Below, in pieces: positions 1 through 5,862 of a stretch of 5,863 nt of DNA. The stretch is from an uncultured bacterium. Lineage in GTDB: Bacteria; Bacillota; Clostridia; Lachnospirales; Lachnospiraceae. The notes beneath the pieces were generated by a model that had not been told where the DNA came from, searched no databases, and was given only the letters and a program-made list of their open reading frames with translations. The position numbers were made by a program, and so were the translations under genes. The stretch lies in assembly GCA_905214365.1 (NCBI GenBank), contig CAJMMH010000181.1, positions 1 through 5,863 of the forward strand, in the 5' to 3' direction. How positions within the stretch are numbered: position 1 is the first letter of the stretch; the number at the start of each line of letters is the position of its first letter.

Positions 1-1
1 A

Positions 2-805
2 AGTCCCTGCCTGGAGTCGCTTACGCTCAATCCGGGAGAGATTTCATTCGCCCCGGACGTCTATGACTATCAGGTACAGGTTGCGGAAGGAACGGAAAAG
101 CTCCTGGTACAGGCAAAAGCAGCAGCCGGATGCAGCTTTACTGTAAACGGCAATTCCGGTCTGAAGTCAGGCCAGAATGAAATACGGATTACCGTAACCG
201 GCGCACAGTATGATCAGGCTGTTTACCGCATTCACGTTCAGGTCGGGGAAGCCAGAGCGGAAGCGCAGACGGCGGGCTTGACAGAAGCGTCAGGCAGCGG
301 AGAAACAGAAGCGCAGACTGCGGTACCGTCGGACTTTCTGACTCATCTGGCAACAGGGAGCAACCGCTATGTGACGATTGGCCTTGGCGTCTGTGCCGGT
401 TTGGCTGTTGTTTTGTGGATCACTTTTTTTATCCGTCGGATTCTGATCCGGAGAGAGTACCGGCGCAGGAAAGAGGAAAAGAGCAGACGCAGAGAGGAAG
501 TCAGACGCCGCGTCGAGCTGGCGGGACAGCAGGAGGAAGAGCTGCTTCGCCAGATTGAGCGTCTTGCGCAGAAAAGCCGGACAGTAAAAACAATCGATGC
601 CAATGGGCTGCGTATTATCGAGCTTGATGATGAGGAAGACCAGGAGGAGGCTGTAAGCGACGACTGGGAAGAGGATGACAACTGGGAGGAAATGGACGAC
701 TGGGAAGACGGCCAGGAAGAAGAATACGGTTATGAAGACGGACCGGACGACGAAGACCCAGGCGAATATGATGATGACGAAGGTGGTGGATCCGATGATG
801 ATTAA
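2..805 (+). CDS. Cadherin-like beta-sandwich membrane protein with acidic cytoplasmic tail (5' partial)
   Basis: The reading frame is open from the left edge, so the N-terminus is missing; 267 residues are visible. Visible residues 4-81 match the pattern of a bacterial cadherin-like beta-sandwich domain (PF12733 type): an L-x-S-L-x-L-x-P-G start, F-x-P-x-V-x-x-Y, a central V-N-G-N, and a final Y-x-I-H-V strand. A Thr/Ala/Ser/Glu-rich linker follows, then one hydrophobic helix at about 123-144, then an Arg-rich stretch (R-R-I-L-I-R-R and R-R-R-K). By the positive-inside rule this places the beta-sandwich outside and the C-terminus in the cytosol. A predicted coiled segment (about 152-200) leads to a terminal stretch of 63 residues with 37 Asp/Glu. 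The role is unknown; surface binding or signalling across the envelope is only a guess. The 3' end overlaps the next gene, so the two are probably co-transcribed. The TTG at 278 is an internal Leu codon, not the start. Confidence 0.88.
   Translation, partial: SPCLESLTLNPGEISFAPDVYDYQVQVAEGTEKLLVQAKAAAGCSFTVNGNSGLKSGQNEIRITVTGAQYDQAVYRIHVQVGEARAEAQTAGLTEASGSGETEAQTAVPSDFLTHLATGSNRYVTIGLGVCAGLAVVLWITFFIRRILIRREYRRRKEEKSRRREEVRRRVELAGQQEEELLRQIERLAQKSRTVKTIDANGLRIIELDDEEDQEEAVSDDWEEDDNWEEMDDWEDGQEEEYGYEDGPDDEDPGEYDDDEGGGSDDD
659..712 (+). repeat. Three-copy 18-base coding repeat (Trp/acidic hexapeptides)
   Basis: Three consecutive 18-base units (659-676, 677-694, 695-712) encode D-D-W-E-E-D, D-N-W-E-E-M and D-D-W-E-D-G. 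The Trp codons fall at 665, 683 and 701, exactly 18 bases apart. The units lie inside the acidic tail of the membrane protein. The spacing suggests duplication of a short coding unit, or selection for regularly spaced Trp residues in an acidic chain. Confidence 0.7.
780..786 (+). promoter_or_regulatory. Ribosome binding site choosing the GntR start
   Basis: AAGGTGG differs by one base from the ideal AAGGAGG and lies 8 bases before the ATG at 795 (11 before the next ATG at 798). It is embedded in the last codons of the upstream gene. It supports starting the regulator at 795 rather than at upstream in-frame ATGs, whose translation is just the acidic-tail DNA read in another frame. Confidence 0.65.
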
Positions 806-1172
806 AATTGATTTCAACAGTGATGAGGCGATTTACATGCAGCTTCGCAACCAGATTATTCTGGGAATTGCAATGAATGAGTTCCAGGAGGGAGACTCTC
901 TTCCTTCAGTCAGAACGCTGGCTGACAGCATCGGAATCAACATGCATACAGTAAATAAAGCGTACTCCGTTCTCAGGCAGGAGGGATTTGTTAAGGTTGA
1001 CCGGAGAAAGGGCGCGTGCATCAGCATTGATATTGATAAGCTGGAAGCAATCGAGGAGCTGAGGCAGAGCCTTTCCGTCCTTCTTGCGAAAGCATACTGC
1101 AAACAGATATCGAGAGAAGAGATTCATGAGCTGGTGGATCAGATTTACAGCGAAATGTTTGCGGCGGAGTGA
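795..1172 (+). CDS. GntR-family transcriptional regulator, YtrA-like
   Basis: A 125-residue DNA-binding regulator. Residues about 8-76 form a GntR-type winged helix-turn-helix: A-I-Y-x-Q-L-R-N-Q-I, the turn G-D-S-L-P-S-V-R-x-L-A, the recognition region I-N-x-H-T-V-N-K-A-Y, then L-R-Q-E-G-F-V and the wing R-R-K-G. Only about 50 residues follow, mostly helical. This is the short dimerisation tail of the YtrA subfamily, without a large ligand-binding domain. YtrA regulators usually repress their own operon and often sit beside ABC transporter genes. Here the gene overlaps the membrane protein gene by 11 bases and is followed 20 bases later by mcsA, the place normally held by ctsR. I infer that it controls this operon. 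The operator is not visible, probably because the promoter lies upstream of the window. Family confidence is high; target confidence is low. Confidence 0.9.
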   Translation: MMIKIDFNSDEAIYMQLRNQIILGIAMNEFQEGDSLPSVRTLADSIGINMHTVNKAYSVLRQEGFVKVDRRKGACISIDIDKLEAIEELRQSLSVLLAKAYCKQISREEIHELVDQIYSEMFAAE

Positions 1173-1192
1173 AACAGTGGAGGTAAGAACCC

Positions 1193-1759
1193 ATGTTGTG
1201 TGAACAATGTAAGACAAGAGAAGCAACGATTGTCATCCGTGAGGTAGTCAACGGCTCGGCAACGGAACGGCATCTGTGCAGCCAGTGCGCGTCAGAGACA
1301 GGGCTCGGCGCATTGTTAGACGGCGACTCTCCGTTCGCAAAGCTTCTTTCCGGGATTCTCGGATATGATCCAGAGGATGAAGAGCAGGAAGATGACGCGG
1401 CAATGAGCCTGACCTGTCCGGCCTGCGGTACAACGTACGCGGATTTTGTAAAAAATGGACGGTTTGGCTGTGCAGACTGCTATGAAACGTTCGGCCCGCT
1501 GATCCATGACAATATCAAGGATCTGCAGGGAAGCAATACCCATACCGGAAAGCGGCCGCGTTATATGGGCGGACGATATGAGCATGCAAGGCTTGTCAGT
1601 GAAGAGAAGGGAGAGCAGTCGCTTGGGGAGCAGCTGGAAATCCTGGCAGCCAGACAGCAGGAAGCGGTCAGGGAAGAGGATTATGAAGCGGCGGCAAAAT
1701 ATCGGGATGAAATTAAGCAACTGAAGGAAAGGATAAAAACGGACCATGAAGTGGTATGA
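1193..1759 (+). CDS. mcsA: McsA, activator of protein arginine kinase (UVR-domain zinc protein)
   Basis: A 188-residue protein with the McsA layout. There are four C-x-x-C pairs (C3/C6, C29/C32, C75/C78, C93/C96), expected to bind zinc, with an acidic linker at about 58-70 between the two zinc modules. A C-terminal UVR motif at about 143-182 includes E-D-Y-E-A-A-A-K-Y-R-D-E-I. In Bacillus, McsA binds and stimulates the arginine kinase McsB and helps bring it to ClpC. Such genes are sometimes mislabelled as UvrB/UvrC excinuclease proteins because of the UVR motif, but no nuclease domain is present. The start is supported by TGGAGGT at 1178-1184, 9 bases before the ATG. The stop overlaps mcsB by 14 bases, suggesting translational coupling and matched amounts of the two partners. 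All eight cysteines are intact, so McsA looks functional even though its partner is divergent. Confidence 0.93.
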   Translation: MLCEQCKTREATIVIREVVNGSATERHLCSQCASETGLGALLDGDSPFAKLLSGILGYDPEDEEQEDDAAMSLTCPACGTTYADFVKNGRFGCADCYETFGPLIHDNIKDLQGSNTHTGKRPRYMGGRYEHARLVSEEKGEQSLGEQLEILAARQQEAVREEDYEAAAKYRDEIKQLKERIKTDHEVV

Positions 1760-2780
1760 AGAAACCGGAAGCGATTCCTCCGTAGCGGTGGCAAGCCGGA
1801 TCCGTCTGTCGAGGAATCTGCAGGAATATAAATTTCCGGGAAAACTGAACCGGGATGAAGCAAATGCGCTGACAAAAGAGCTCTCCGACCGTCTGCAGAG
1901 ACTGTCATCTGTCGATGGCAGAAGCTATGAGGGCATGCTTTTGGATCAGATGGATGAGATTGATCGCCGGGCGCTGCAGGAGCGGCAGCTGATTAATTCC
2001 GCTTCTGTGGAAGCGCCGCAGGGCGCTGGCCTTCTGGTATCCGGAGATGAGGCGGTCAGCGTCACGCTCAACAGTGTGGATCACATCCGGCTTCAGGTCA
2101 GCAGAAGCGGCATGGAGCTTAAAGAAATCTGGGGGCAGATTGACCGGCTGGATGACTGCATCAATGAGATGTATCCGTATGCGTTTGACGAAACGCTTGG
2201 ATATATGACGGCGTATCCGACTAACGTAGGAACCGGTATGAAAGCATATGTGGTACTTCATCTGGCACTTCTCGATTCAATTGACAAGTTTTCGGATATT
2301 GTCAGTGAAATCGGACGGTACGGCGTCAAGCTGCGTCCGGCATTCGGGAAGGACCGGGACATCAGCGGCAACCTGTATGTTCTGTTCAATCAGAAAACGC
2401 TCGGCGTCAGTGAGCAGGAGATCATTCAGATCATTGAAAAGGTCAGCGGTCAGCTGATTGCACAGGAGAAGAGCCTGCGCAGGCATTCAGCTGAAAACCA
2501 CAGACTCCGCGCGGAGGATATCTGCCTGAAGGCATACGGAAATCTGCGTTACTGTCGGCTGATGTCGCTGCAGACTGGTATGCGGCTTTTATCTTCGCTC
2601 CGATGGGGACAGGAAGAGCAGGTTGTCTCCTTTGAGCATTACTGCAACCTGTACGGACTGATGCAGGGCATCCAGCCTGCCAGTCTGTGCGTATTTTATA
2701 AAAAGCAGCTGGACGGCGAAGCGCTTGATCAGGCACGCGCCGACTATCTGCACCGGTTTCTGCCGGCATTAAAGGAATGA
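1746..2780 (+). CDS. mcsB: McsB-family protein arginine kinase homologue, probable catalytically altered or pseudokinase
   Basis: A 344-residue ATP:guanido phosphotransferase-fold protein, close to the usual McsB length. Family signatures are clear: A-S-R-I-R-L-S-R-N (16-24), D-H-I-R-L-Q (112-117), Y-A-F-D-E-T-L-G-Y (145-153), P-T-N-V-G-T-G (158-164), N-Q-K-T-L-G (215-220) and L-I-A-Q-E (237-241). Active McsB phosphorylates arginines, marking proteins for ClpC. Several key positions differ from the Geobacillus/Bacillus proteins as I recall them. NEEDH, which carries the catalytic Glu, is NSVDH (S110, V111); the active-site Cys before PTNVGTG is Y157; the Arg in GTGLRAS is K166; the flexible-loop S-E-A-L-G-N is R-D-I-S-G-N (D205). 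The C-terminal R-D-x-x-R-A phospho-arginine sensor is L-D-Q-A-R-A (327-332). The phosphate-binding arginines R18, R20, R115 and R197 remain. The frame is intact with no stop, so this looks like functional divergence rather than decay. The ATG at 1746 has AAAGGA at 1728-1733. Family membership is certain; loss of activity is inferred. Confidence 0.92.
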   Translation: MKWYEETGSDSSVAVASRIRLSRNLQEYKFPGKLNRDEANALTKELSDRLQRLSSVDGRSYEGMLLDQMDEIDRRALQERQLINSASVEAPQGAGLLVSGDEAVSVTLNSVDHIRLQVSRSGMELKEIWGQIDRLDDCINEMYPYAFDETLGYMTAYPTNVGTGMKAYVVLHLALLDSIDKFSDIVSEIGRYGVKLRPAFGKDRDISGNLYVLFNQKTLGVSEQEIIQIIEKVSGQLIAQEKSLRRHSAENHRLRAEDICLKAYGNLRYCRLMSLQTGMRLLSSLRWGQEEQVVSFEHYCNLYGLMQGIQPASLCVFYKKQLDGEALDQARADYLHRFLPALKE

Positions 2781-2786
2781 GAACGG

Positions 2787-2804
2787 GTTTGTCCTGTTTG
2801 TGCT
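2787..2804 (+). repeat. Tandem 9-base repeat in the mcsB-clpC gap
   Basis: GTTTGTCCT (2787-2795) is followed directly by GTTTGTGCT (2796-2804), with one mismatch. It begins seven bases after the mcsB stop codon. On the opposite strand it reads as two ACAAAC blocks 9 bases apart. A regulator operator is possible, but chance cannot be excluded for so short a repeat. Confidence 0.4.
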
Positions 2805-2823
2805 TTCATTAAAAGTGAAAAGC
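2802..2823 (+). other. Imperfect inverted repeat upstream of clpC
   Basis: GCTTTCA (2802-2808) pairs with TGAAAAGC (2816-2823) as seven base pairs with one bulged A, around the 7-base loop TTAAAAG. No U-run follows, so it is not a standard intrinsic terminator. It could be a weak attenuator, an mRNA processing or stability site, or an operator half-site pair. The stem is AT-rich and weak. The rest of the 84-base gap shows no convincing promoter; only AGGA at 2851-2854, the clpC ribosome binding site, is clear. Confidence 0.35.
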
Positions 2824-2864
2824 GGCAGGCAGACCGGAAAGAAAACAGAAAGGAACGCGTAATT

Positions 2865-5372
2865 ATGTACGATCGTTTTACCAGAAGAGCGGAGCAGGTT
2901 CTTGATGAAGCAAAGGAAGCTGCATCCGATCTGGACCAGAATTATGTGGGAACAGAGCATCTTCTGCTTGGAATGCTCCGCGTGGAGTCCTGCGCGGCCG
3001 CGCAGCTGCTGACCGCGCATGGAGTGACGGAAAAGCGTCTGGTCGATATGATTTCCCGTCTGGTCGCACCGGCCAATTCGGTTGCATTGAAGGAGCCGGA
3101 CGGATATTCTCCGAGCGCATCCCGTGTTCTGCAGAACAGTTATATTGAAGCAAAACGGCTCAAAAGCAACCTGATCGGTTCCGAGCACATCCTGATTTCC
3201 ATGCTGAAAGTGATGGACTGCGCCGGAACAAAGCTGCTGACAACGATGAAAGTAAATATCCGACAGCTGTATTTGGAATTAGTATCCTTAAAGGACGGCG
3301 AGCAGGCGGCAGCACGCGAGGAAGCGGAATCGCTCGGTGCAAGAAGCCGTTCGTCCCGTACGCCCCAGTTGGATCAGTATAGTACCGATCTGACGCAGCT
3401 TGCCAGGGAAGGACGTCTGGATCCGGTGATTGGAAGGGAGCGGGAGATTACCAGAGTCATCCAGATTCTGAGCCGCAGAACCAAGAATAATCCGTGCCTG
3501 ATCGGAGAGCCGGGCGTTGGAAAAACGGCGATTGCCGAAGGGCTTGCAAGCGAGATTATTAATGGAAATGTTCCAGACAGCGTGCGCGGAAAGCGTGTGG
3601 TTACACTGGATCTGGCAGGAATGATTGCCGGCTCTAAGTACCGCGGCGAGTTTGAAGAGCGGATGAAAAATATCATCAATGAAGTGAAAAACGACGGAGA
3701 GATTCTTCTGTTTATTGATGAGCTGCATACATTGGTTGATGCCGGAGGCGCAGAGGGAGCAATGAACGCGTCCAATATCTTAAAGCCGTGTCTGGCGCGC
3801 GGCGAGATCCAGATCATCGGAGCAACCACAATTGACGAGTACCGGAAGCACATCGAGAAAGATGCGGCATTGGAACGCCGGTTCCAGCCGGTTGTCGTGG
3901 AAGAGCCGTCCGAAGAGGAAACGGTCGCGATCCTGAAGGGACTGCGTCATGCGTATGAAGAGCATCATAAAGTAGAGATTACTGATGAAGCGTTGGCAAG
4001 CGCTGTCAAACTGTCGGCCCGTTACATCAATGACCGGTTCCTGCCGGACAAGGCAATTGATGTAATTGATGAGGCAGCTTCCAAGGTAAGATTATCTGCG
4101 TTTGCCGTTCCGGAAGAAGTGACAAAGCTCGAAAAGGAAGTTGAGCGCCTCGGCACGCAAAAGGAAGAGGCAATTAAGCGGGAAGCGTTTGAGGAAGCCG
4201 GAGAGATCAAGAAAAGGCAGGAACGCAAGCAGGAAAAGATTCGGAAACTGACTGAAAAGTGGGAAGAGGAAAAAGCGGCTTCCAGGCCGAAGGTGACGCC
4301 TGCTGAAATCGCGGACGTTGTTTCTATCTGGACCAAGATTCCGGTGCGCTCCCTTGAAGAGGGCGAAGCAGAGCGGCTGCTGAAGTTAGAGTCCATCCTG
4401 CATCAGCGGGTAATCGGACAGGAGGAAGCGGTAACGGCTGTCGCGAAGGCAATCCGCCGCGGCCGTGTCGGTCTGAAGGATCCGAAGCGTCCGATCGGCT
4501 CGTTCCTGTTCTTAGGACCGACCGGAGTTGGAAAAACCGAGCTTTCCAAAGCGCTTGCGGAAGCGATGTTCGGCACGGAAAACGCGATGATCCGTGTTGA
4601 TATGTCCGAATACATGGAAAAGCACAGCGTCAGCAAGCTGATCGGTTCGCCGCCAGGATATGTCGGCTATGAGGAAGGCGGACAGCTTTCCGAGAAGATC
4701 CGCAGAAATCCGTATTCGGTGCTGTTGTTTGATGAGATCGAAAAAGCGCATCCGGATGTCTTTAATATTCTGCTTCAGGTGCTTGATGATGGACAGATTA
4801 CGGATTCTCAGGGAAGAAAAGTAAGCTTTAAGAATACTGTTATCATTATGACCTCCAACTGCGGCGCGCAGAACATTCTGATGCCGAAGCGTCTTGGATT
4901 TGGTTCTGCATCGGATGCAAAGGCGGATTATGAATACATGAAGAACCGCGTCATGGAGGAAGTAAAGCAGAGCTTTAAGCCGGAATTTTTAAACCGCATT
5001 GACGAGATTATCGTCTTCCATCCGCTGAACCGCGATCACATGAAGGAGATTCTGGAGATCATGGCGGCTCAGATTGCGGGACGCGTGAAGGAACAGATGG
5101 AAATCCGCCTGAATCTGACTGACGCGGCGAAGGATTACCTGATTGAAGCCGGTTATGATGAAAAGTATGGAGCAAGACCGCTGCGCCGTGCGCTGCAGAC
5201 AAAGCTTGAGGATCCGCTTGCTGAGGAGCTGCTTGAAGGCAATATTAAAAAGGGCGATACCGTCACTGTGGATGCTGTTGATAAAAAGCTGACATTTTCT
5301 GCACGCCGCCGCCGGAAACCGGCAGCAAAAACCGCGGCCAAAAAAGAAGAAAAAAGTTCTGGTATTTTCTGA
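2865..5372 (+). CDS. clpC: ClpC, AAA+ unfoldase subunit of the ClpCP protease
   Basis: An 835-residue Hsp100 ATPase that unfolds proteins and threads them into ClpP in the cytosol. The N-domain (1 to about 140) has two Clp_N repeats with G-T-E-H (29-32) and G-S-E-H (105-108). E31 and E107 correspond to the B. subtilis glutamates (E32, E106) that hold phospho-arginine. The first ATPase ring has Walker A G-E-P-G-V-G-K-T (214-221), pore loop K-Y-R-G (258-261), Walker B with D285/E286 and A-L-E-R-R-F (335-340). A short ClpC-type middle domain with a UVR-like helix pair spans about 416-475 and includes F442, the aromatic used in resting-state or adaptor contacts. The second ring has Walker A at 551-558, pore loop G-Y-V-G (598-601), Walker B with D623/E624 and sensor 2 G-A-R-P-L-R-R-A (769-776). 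L-G-F (677-679) is the ClpP-docking tripeptide. A basic Lys/Arg/Ala-rich tail (814-835) is longer than in B. subtilis. The middle domain is too short for ClpB. The ATG has AGGA at 2851-2854. All catalytic residues are present. Confidence 0.97.
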   Translation: MYDRFTRRAEQVLDEAKEAASDLDQNYVGTEHLLLGMLRVESCAAAQLLTAHGVTEKRLVDMISRLVAPANSVALKEPDGYSPSASRVLQNSYIEAKRLKSNLIGSEHILISMLKVMDCAGTKLLTTMKVNIRQLYLELVSLKDGEQAAAREEAESLGARSRSSRTPQLDQYSTDLTQLAREGRLDPVIGREREITRVIQILSRRTKNNPCLIGEPGVGKTAIAEGLASEIINGNVPDSVRGKRVVTLDLAGMIAGSKYRGEFEERMKNIINEVKNDGEILLFIDELHTLVDAGGAEGAMNASNILKPCLARGEIQIIGATTIDEYRKHIEKDAALERRFQPVVVEEPSEEETVAILKGLRHAYEEHHKVEITDEALASAVKLSARYINDRFLPDKAIDVIDEAASKVRLSAFAVPEEVTKLEKEVERLGTQKEEAIKREAFEEAGEIKKRQERKQEKIRKLTEKWEEEKAASRPKVTPAEIADVVSIWTKIPVRSLEEGEAERLLKLESILHQRVIGQEEAVTAVAKAIRRGRVGLKDPKRPIGSFLFLGPTGVGKTELSKALAEAMFGTENAMIRVDMSEYMEKHSVSKLIGSPPGYVGYEEGGQLSEKIRRNPYSVLLFDEIEKAHPDVFNILLQVLDDGQITDSQGRKVSFKNTVIIMTSNCGAQNILMPKRLGFGSASDAKADYEYMKNRVMEEVKQSFKPEFLNRIDEIIVFHPLNRDHMKEILEIMAAQIAGRVKEQMEIRLNLTDAAKDYLIEAGYDEKYGARPLRRALQTKLEDPLAEELLEGNIKKGDTVTVDAVDKKLTFSARRRRKPAAKTAAKKEEKSSGIF

Positions 5373-5382
5373 CGAATTATTG

Positions 5383-5388
5383 TATACT
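5383..5388 (+). promoter_or_regulatory. Possible -10 box for the last gene
   Basis: TATACT matches five of six bases of the sigma-A -10 consensus and lies in the 76-base gap after clpC, about 60 bases before the next start codon. The expected -35 region at 17-base spacing (5360-5365, TGGTAT) is poor and falls inside the clpC 3' end. No terminator separates the genes, so the last gene could also be read through from clpC. Confidence 0.4.
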
Positions 5389-5448
5389 GGATTCACAAAA
5401 AAGAACAGTGCGGAAGCATAGCAAACTGCACGCAGGAGGATAAGAAAA

Positions 5449-5862
5449 ATGGGTGGACTGAAAGAACTGATCCGTACAGAAAAGGATGGTTCCTTAAGCT
5501 TCGGAAATTATGAACTGGAGATCAAGGCAAAGGCGTCTGATTTTGAGCACGCAGGAGATATTTACAAGGTAAAGACCTTTAAGGATATTACAAAGCTGGA
5601 AAAAAATGAGATTTTTGCCTATGAGTCAGTACCGGGAACTGTTGTAACCGAGTACCGTGATTCCGAGAACGGAGTCAGCTTCTGTGTCGAGGGAATCAAG
5701 GATACGCAGGTAATCGTTGCAGTCAGCGACGATGCGGAGTATGAGGTTAAGATTGACGGAGCAGTGCTTGAAACCTACGATACCAATCTGTCCGGCAAGT
5801 TGGTCATCAGTCTGGAGCTTGGCGAGGGCGTCAGCAAAAAGGTAGAAATTACAAGAAAGTAA
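5449..5862 (+). CDS. Conserved hypothetical protein (family often labelled 'endosialidase')
   Basis: A complete 137-residue protein ending one base before the window edge. The ATG follows a perfect AGGAGG at 5434-5439 with 9-base spacing, so it is likely well translated. There is no signal peptide, membrane helix, cysteine cluster or recognisable catalytic motif; the single Cys is C79. Alternating hydrophobic residues and many short V/I/Y/F strands suggest an all-beta fold, followed by a Lys-rich end. The start (G-L-K-E-L-I-R-T-E, then G-S-L-S-F-G-N-Y-E-L) and F-A-Y-E-S-V-P-G-T (56-64) resemble, from memory, a small Lachnospiraceae family that carries the name 'endosialidase' in some genomes. 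A 137-residue cytosolic protein without sialidase motifs gives no support to that activity. The function is unknown. It sits downstream of clpC, where radA or another gene is often found, and may have its own promoter. Confidence 0.85.
   Translation: MGGLKELIRTEKDGSLSFGNYELEIKAKASDFEHAGDIYKVKTFKDITKLEKNEIFAYESVPGTVVTEYRDSENGVSFCVEGIKDTQVIVAVSDDAEYEVKIDGAVLETYDTNLSGKLVISLELGEGVSKKVEITRK

Noticed and set aside
278..283. Perfect TTGACA, a possible -35 box and TTG start codon
   Set aside because: No -10-like hexamer lies 16-18 bases downstream, and the frame is open to the window's left edge with a recognisable domain upstream, so it is an internal Leu-Thr pair.
675..794. 40-residue N-terminal extension of the GntR protein
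   Set aside because: The extension is the acidic-tail DNA read in another frame, has Lys/Thr/Met-rich low complexity, and is not part of the family. The ATG at 795 has a good ribosome binding site.
290..817. Long open frame on the minus strand opposite the first gene
   Set aside because: Its composition is the complement of GAC/GAA-rich codons (Val/Phe/Ile runs). There is no ribosome binding site or family signature, and it is antisense to a convincing gene.
1193..1759. Excinuclease (UvrB/UvrC) gene
   Set aside because: Only the short UVR helix pair is shared. The four C-x-x-C pairs and the position before mcsB identify McsA.
2281..2286. Perfect TTGACA inside mcsB
   Set aside because: No suitable -10 sequence at the right spacing; the nearest AT-rich hexamer is only 8 bases away.
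2787..2804. CtsR operator
   Set aside because: CtsR sites are GGTCAAA-type heptads with a 3-base spacer (10-base period). The repeat here has a 9-base period and lacks GTCAAA.
3374..3853. 159-codon minus-strand open frame inside clpC
   Set aside because: It mirrors the highly conserved first ATPase domain of clpC and has no features of its own.
2865..5372. ClpB disaggregase instead of ClpC
   Set aside because: The middle domain is about 60 residues rather than the long ClpB coiled coil, and a ClpP-docking L-G-F motif is present.
5402..5430. Terminator or hairpin after clpC
   Set aside because: Only GTGC and GCAC can pair, four base pairs across a long loop and without a following T-run.
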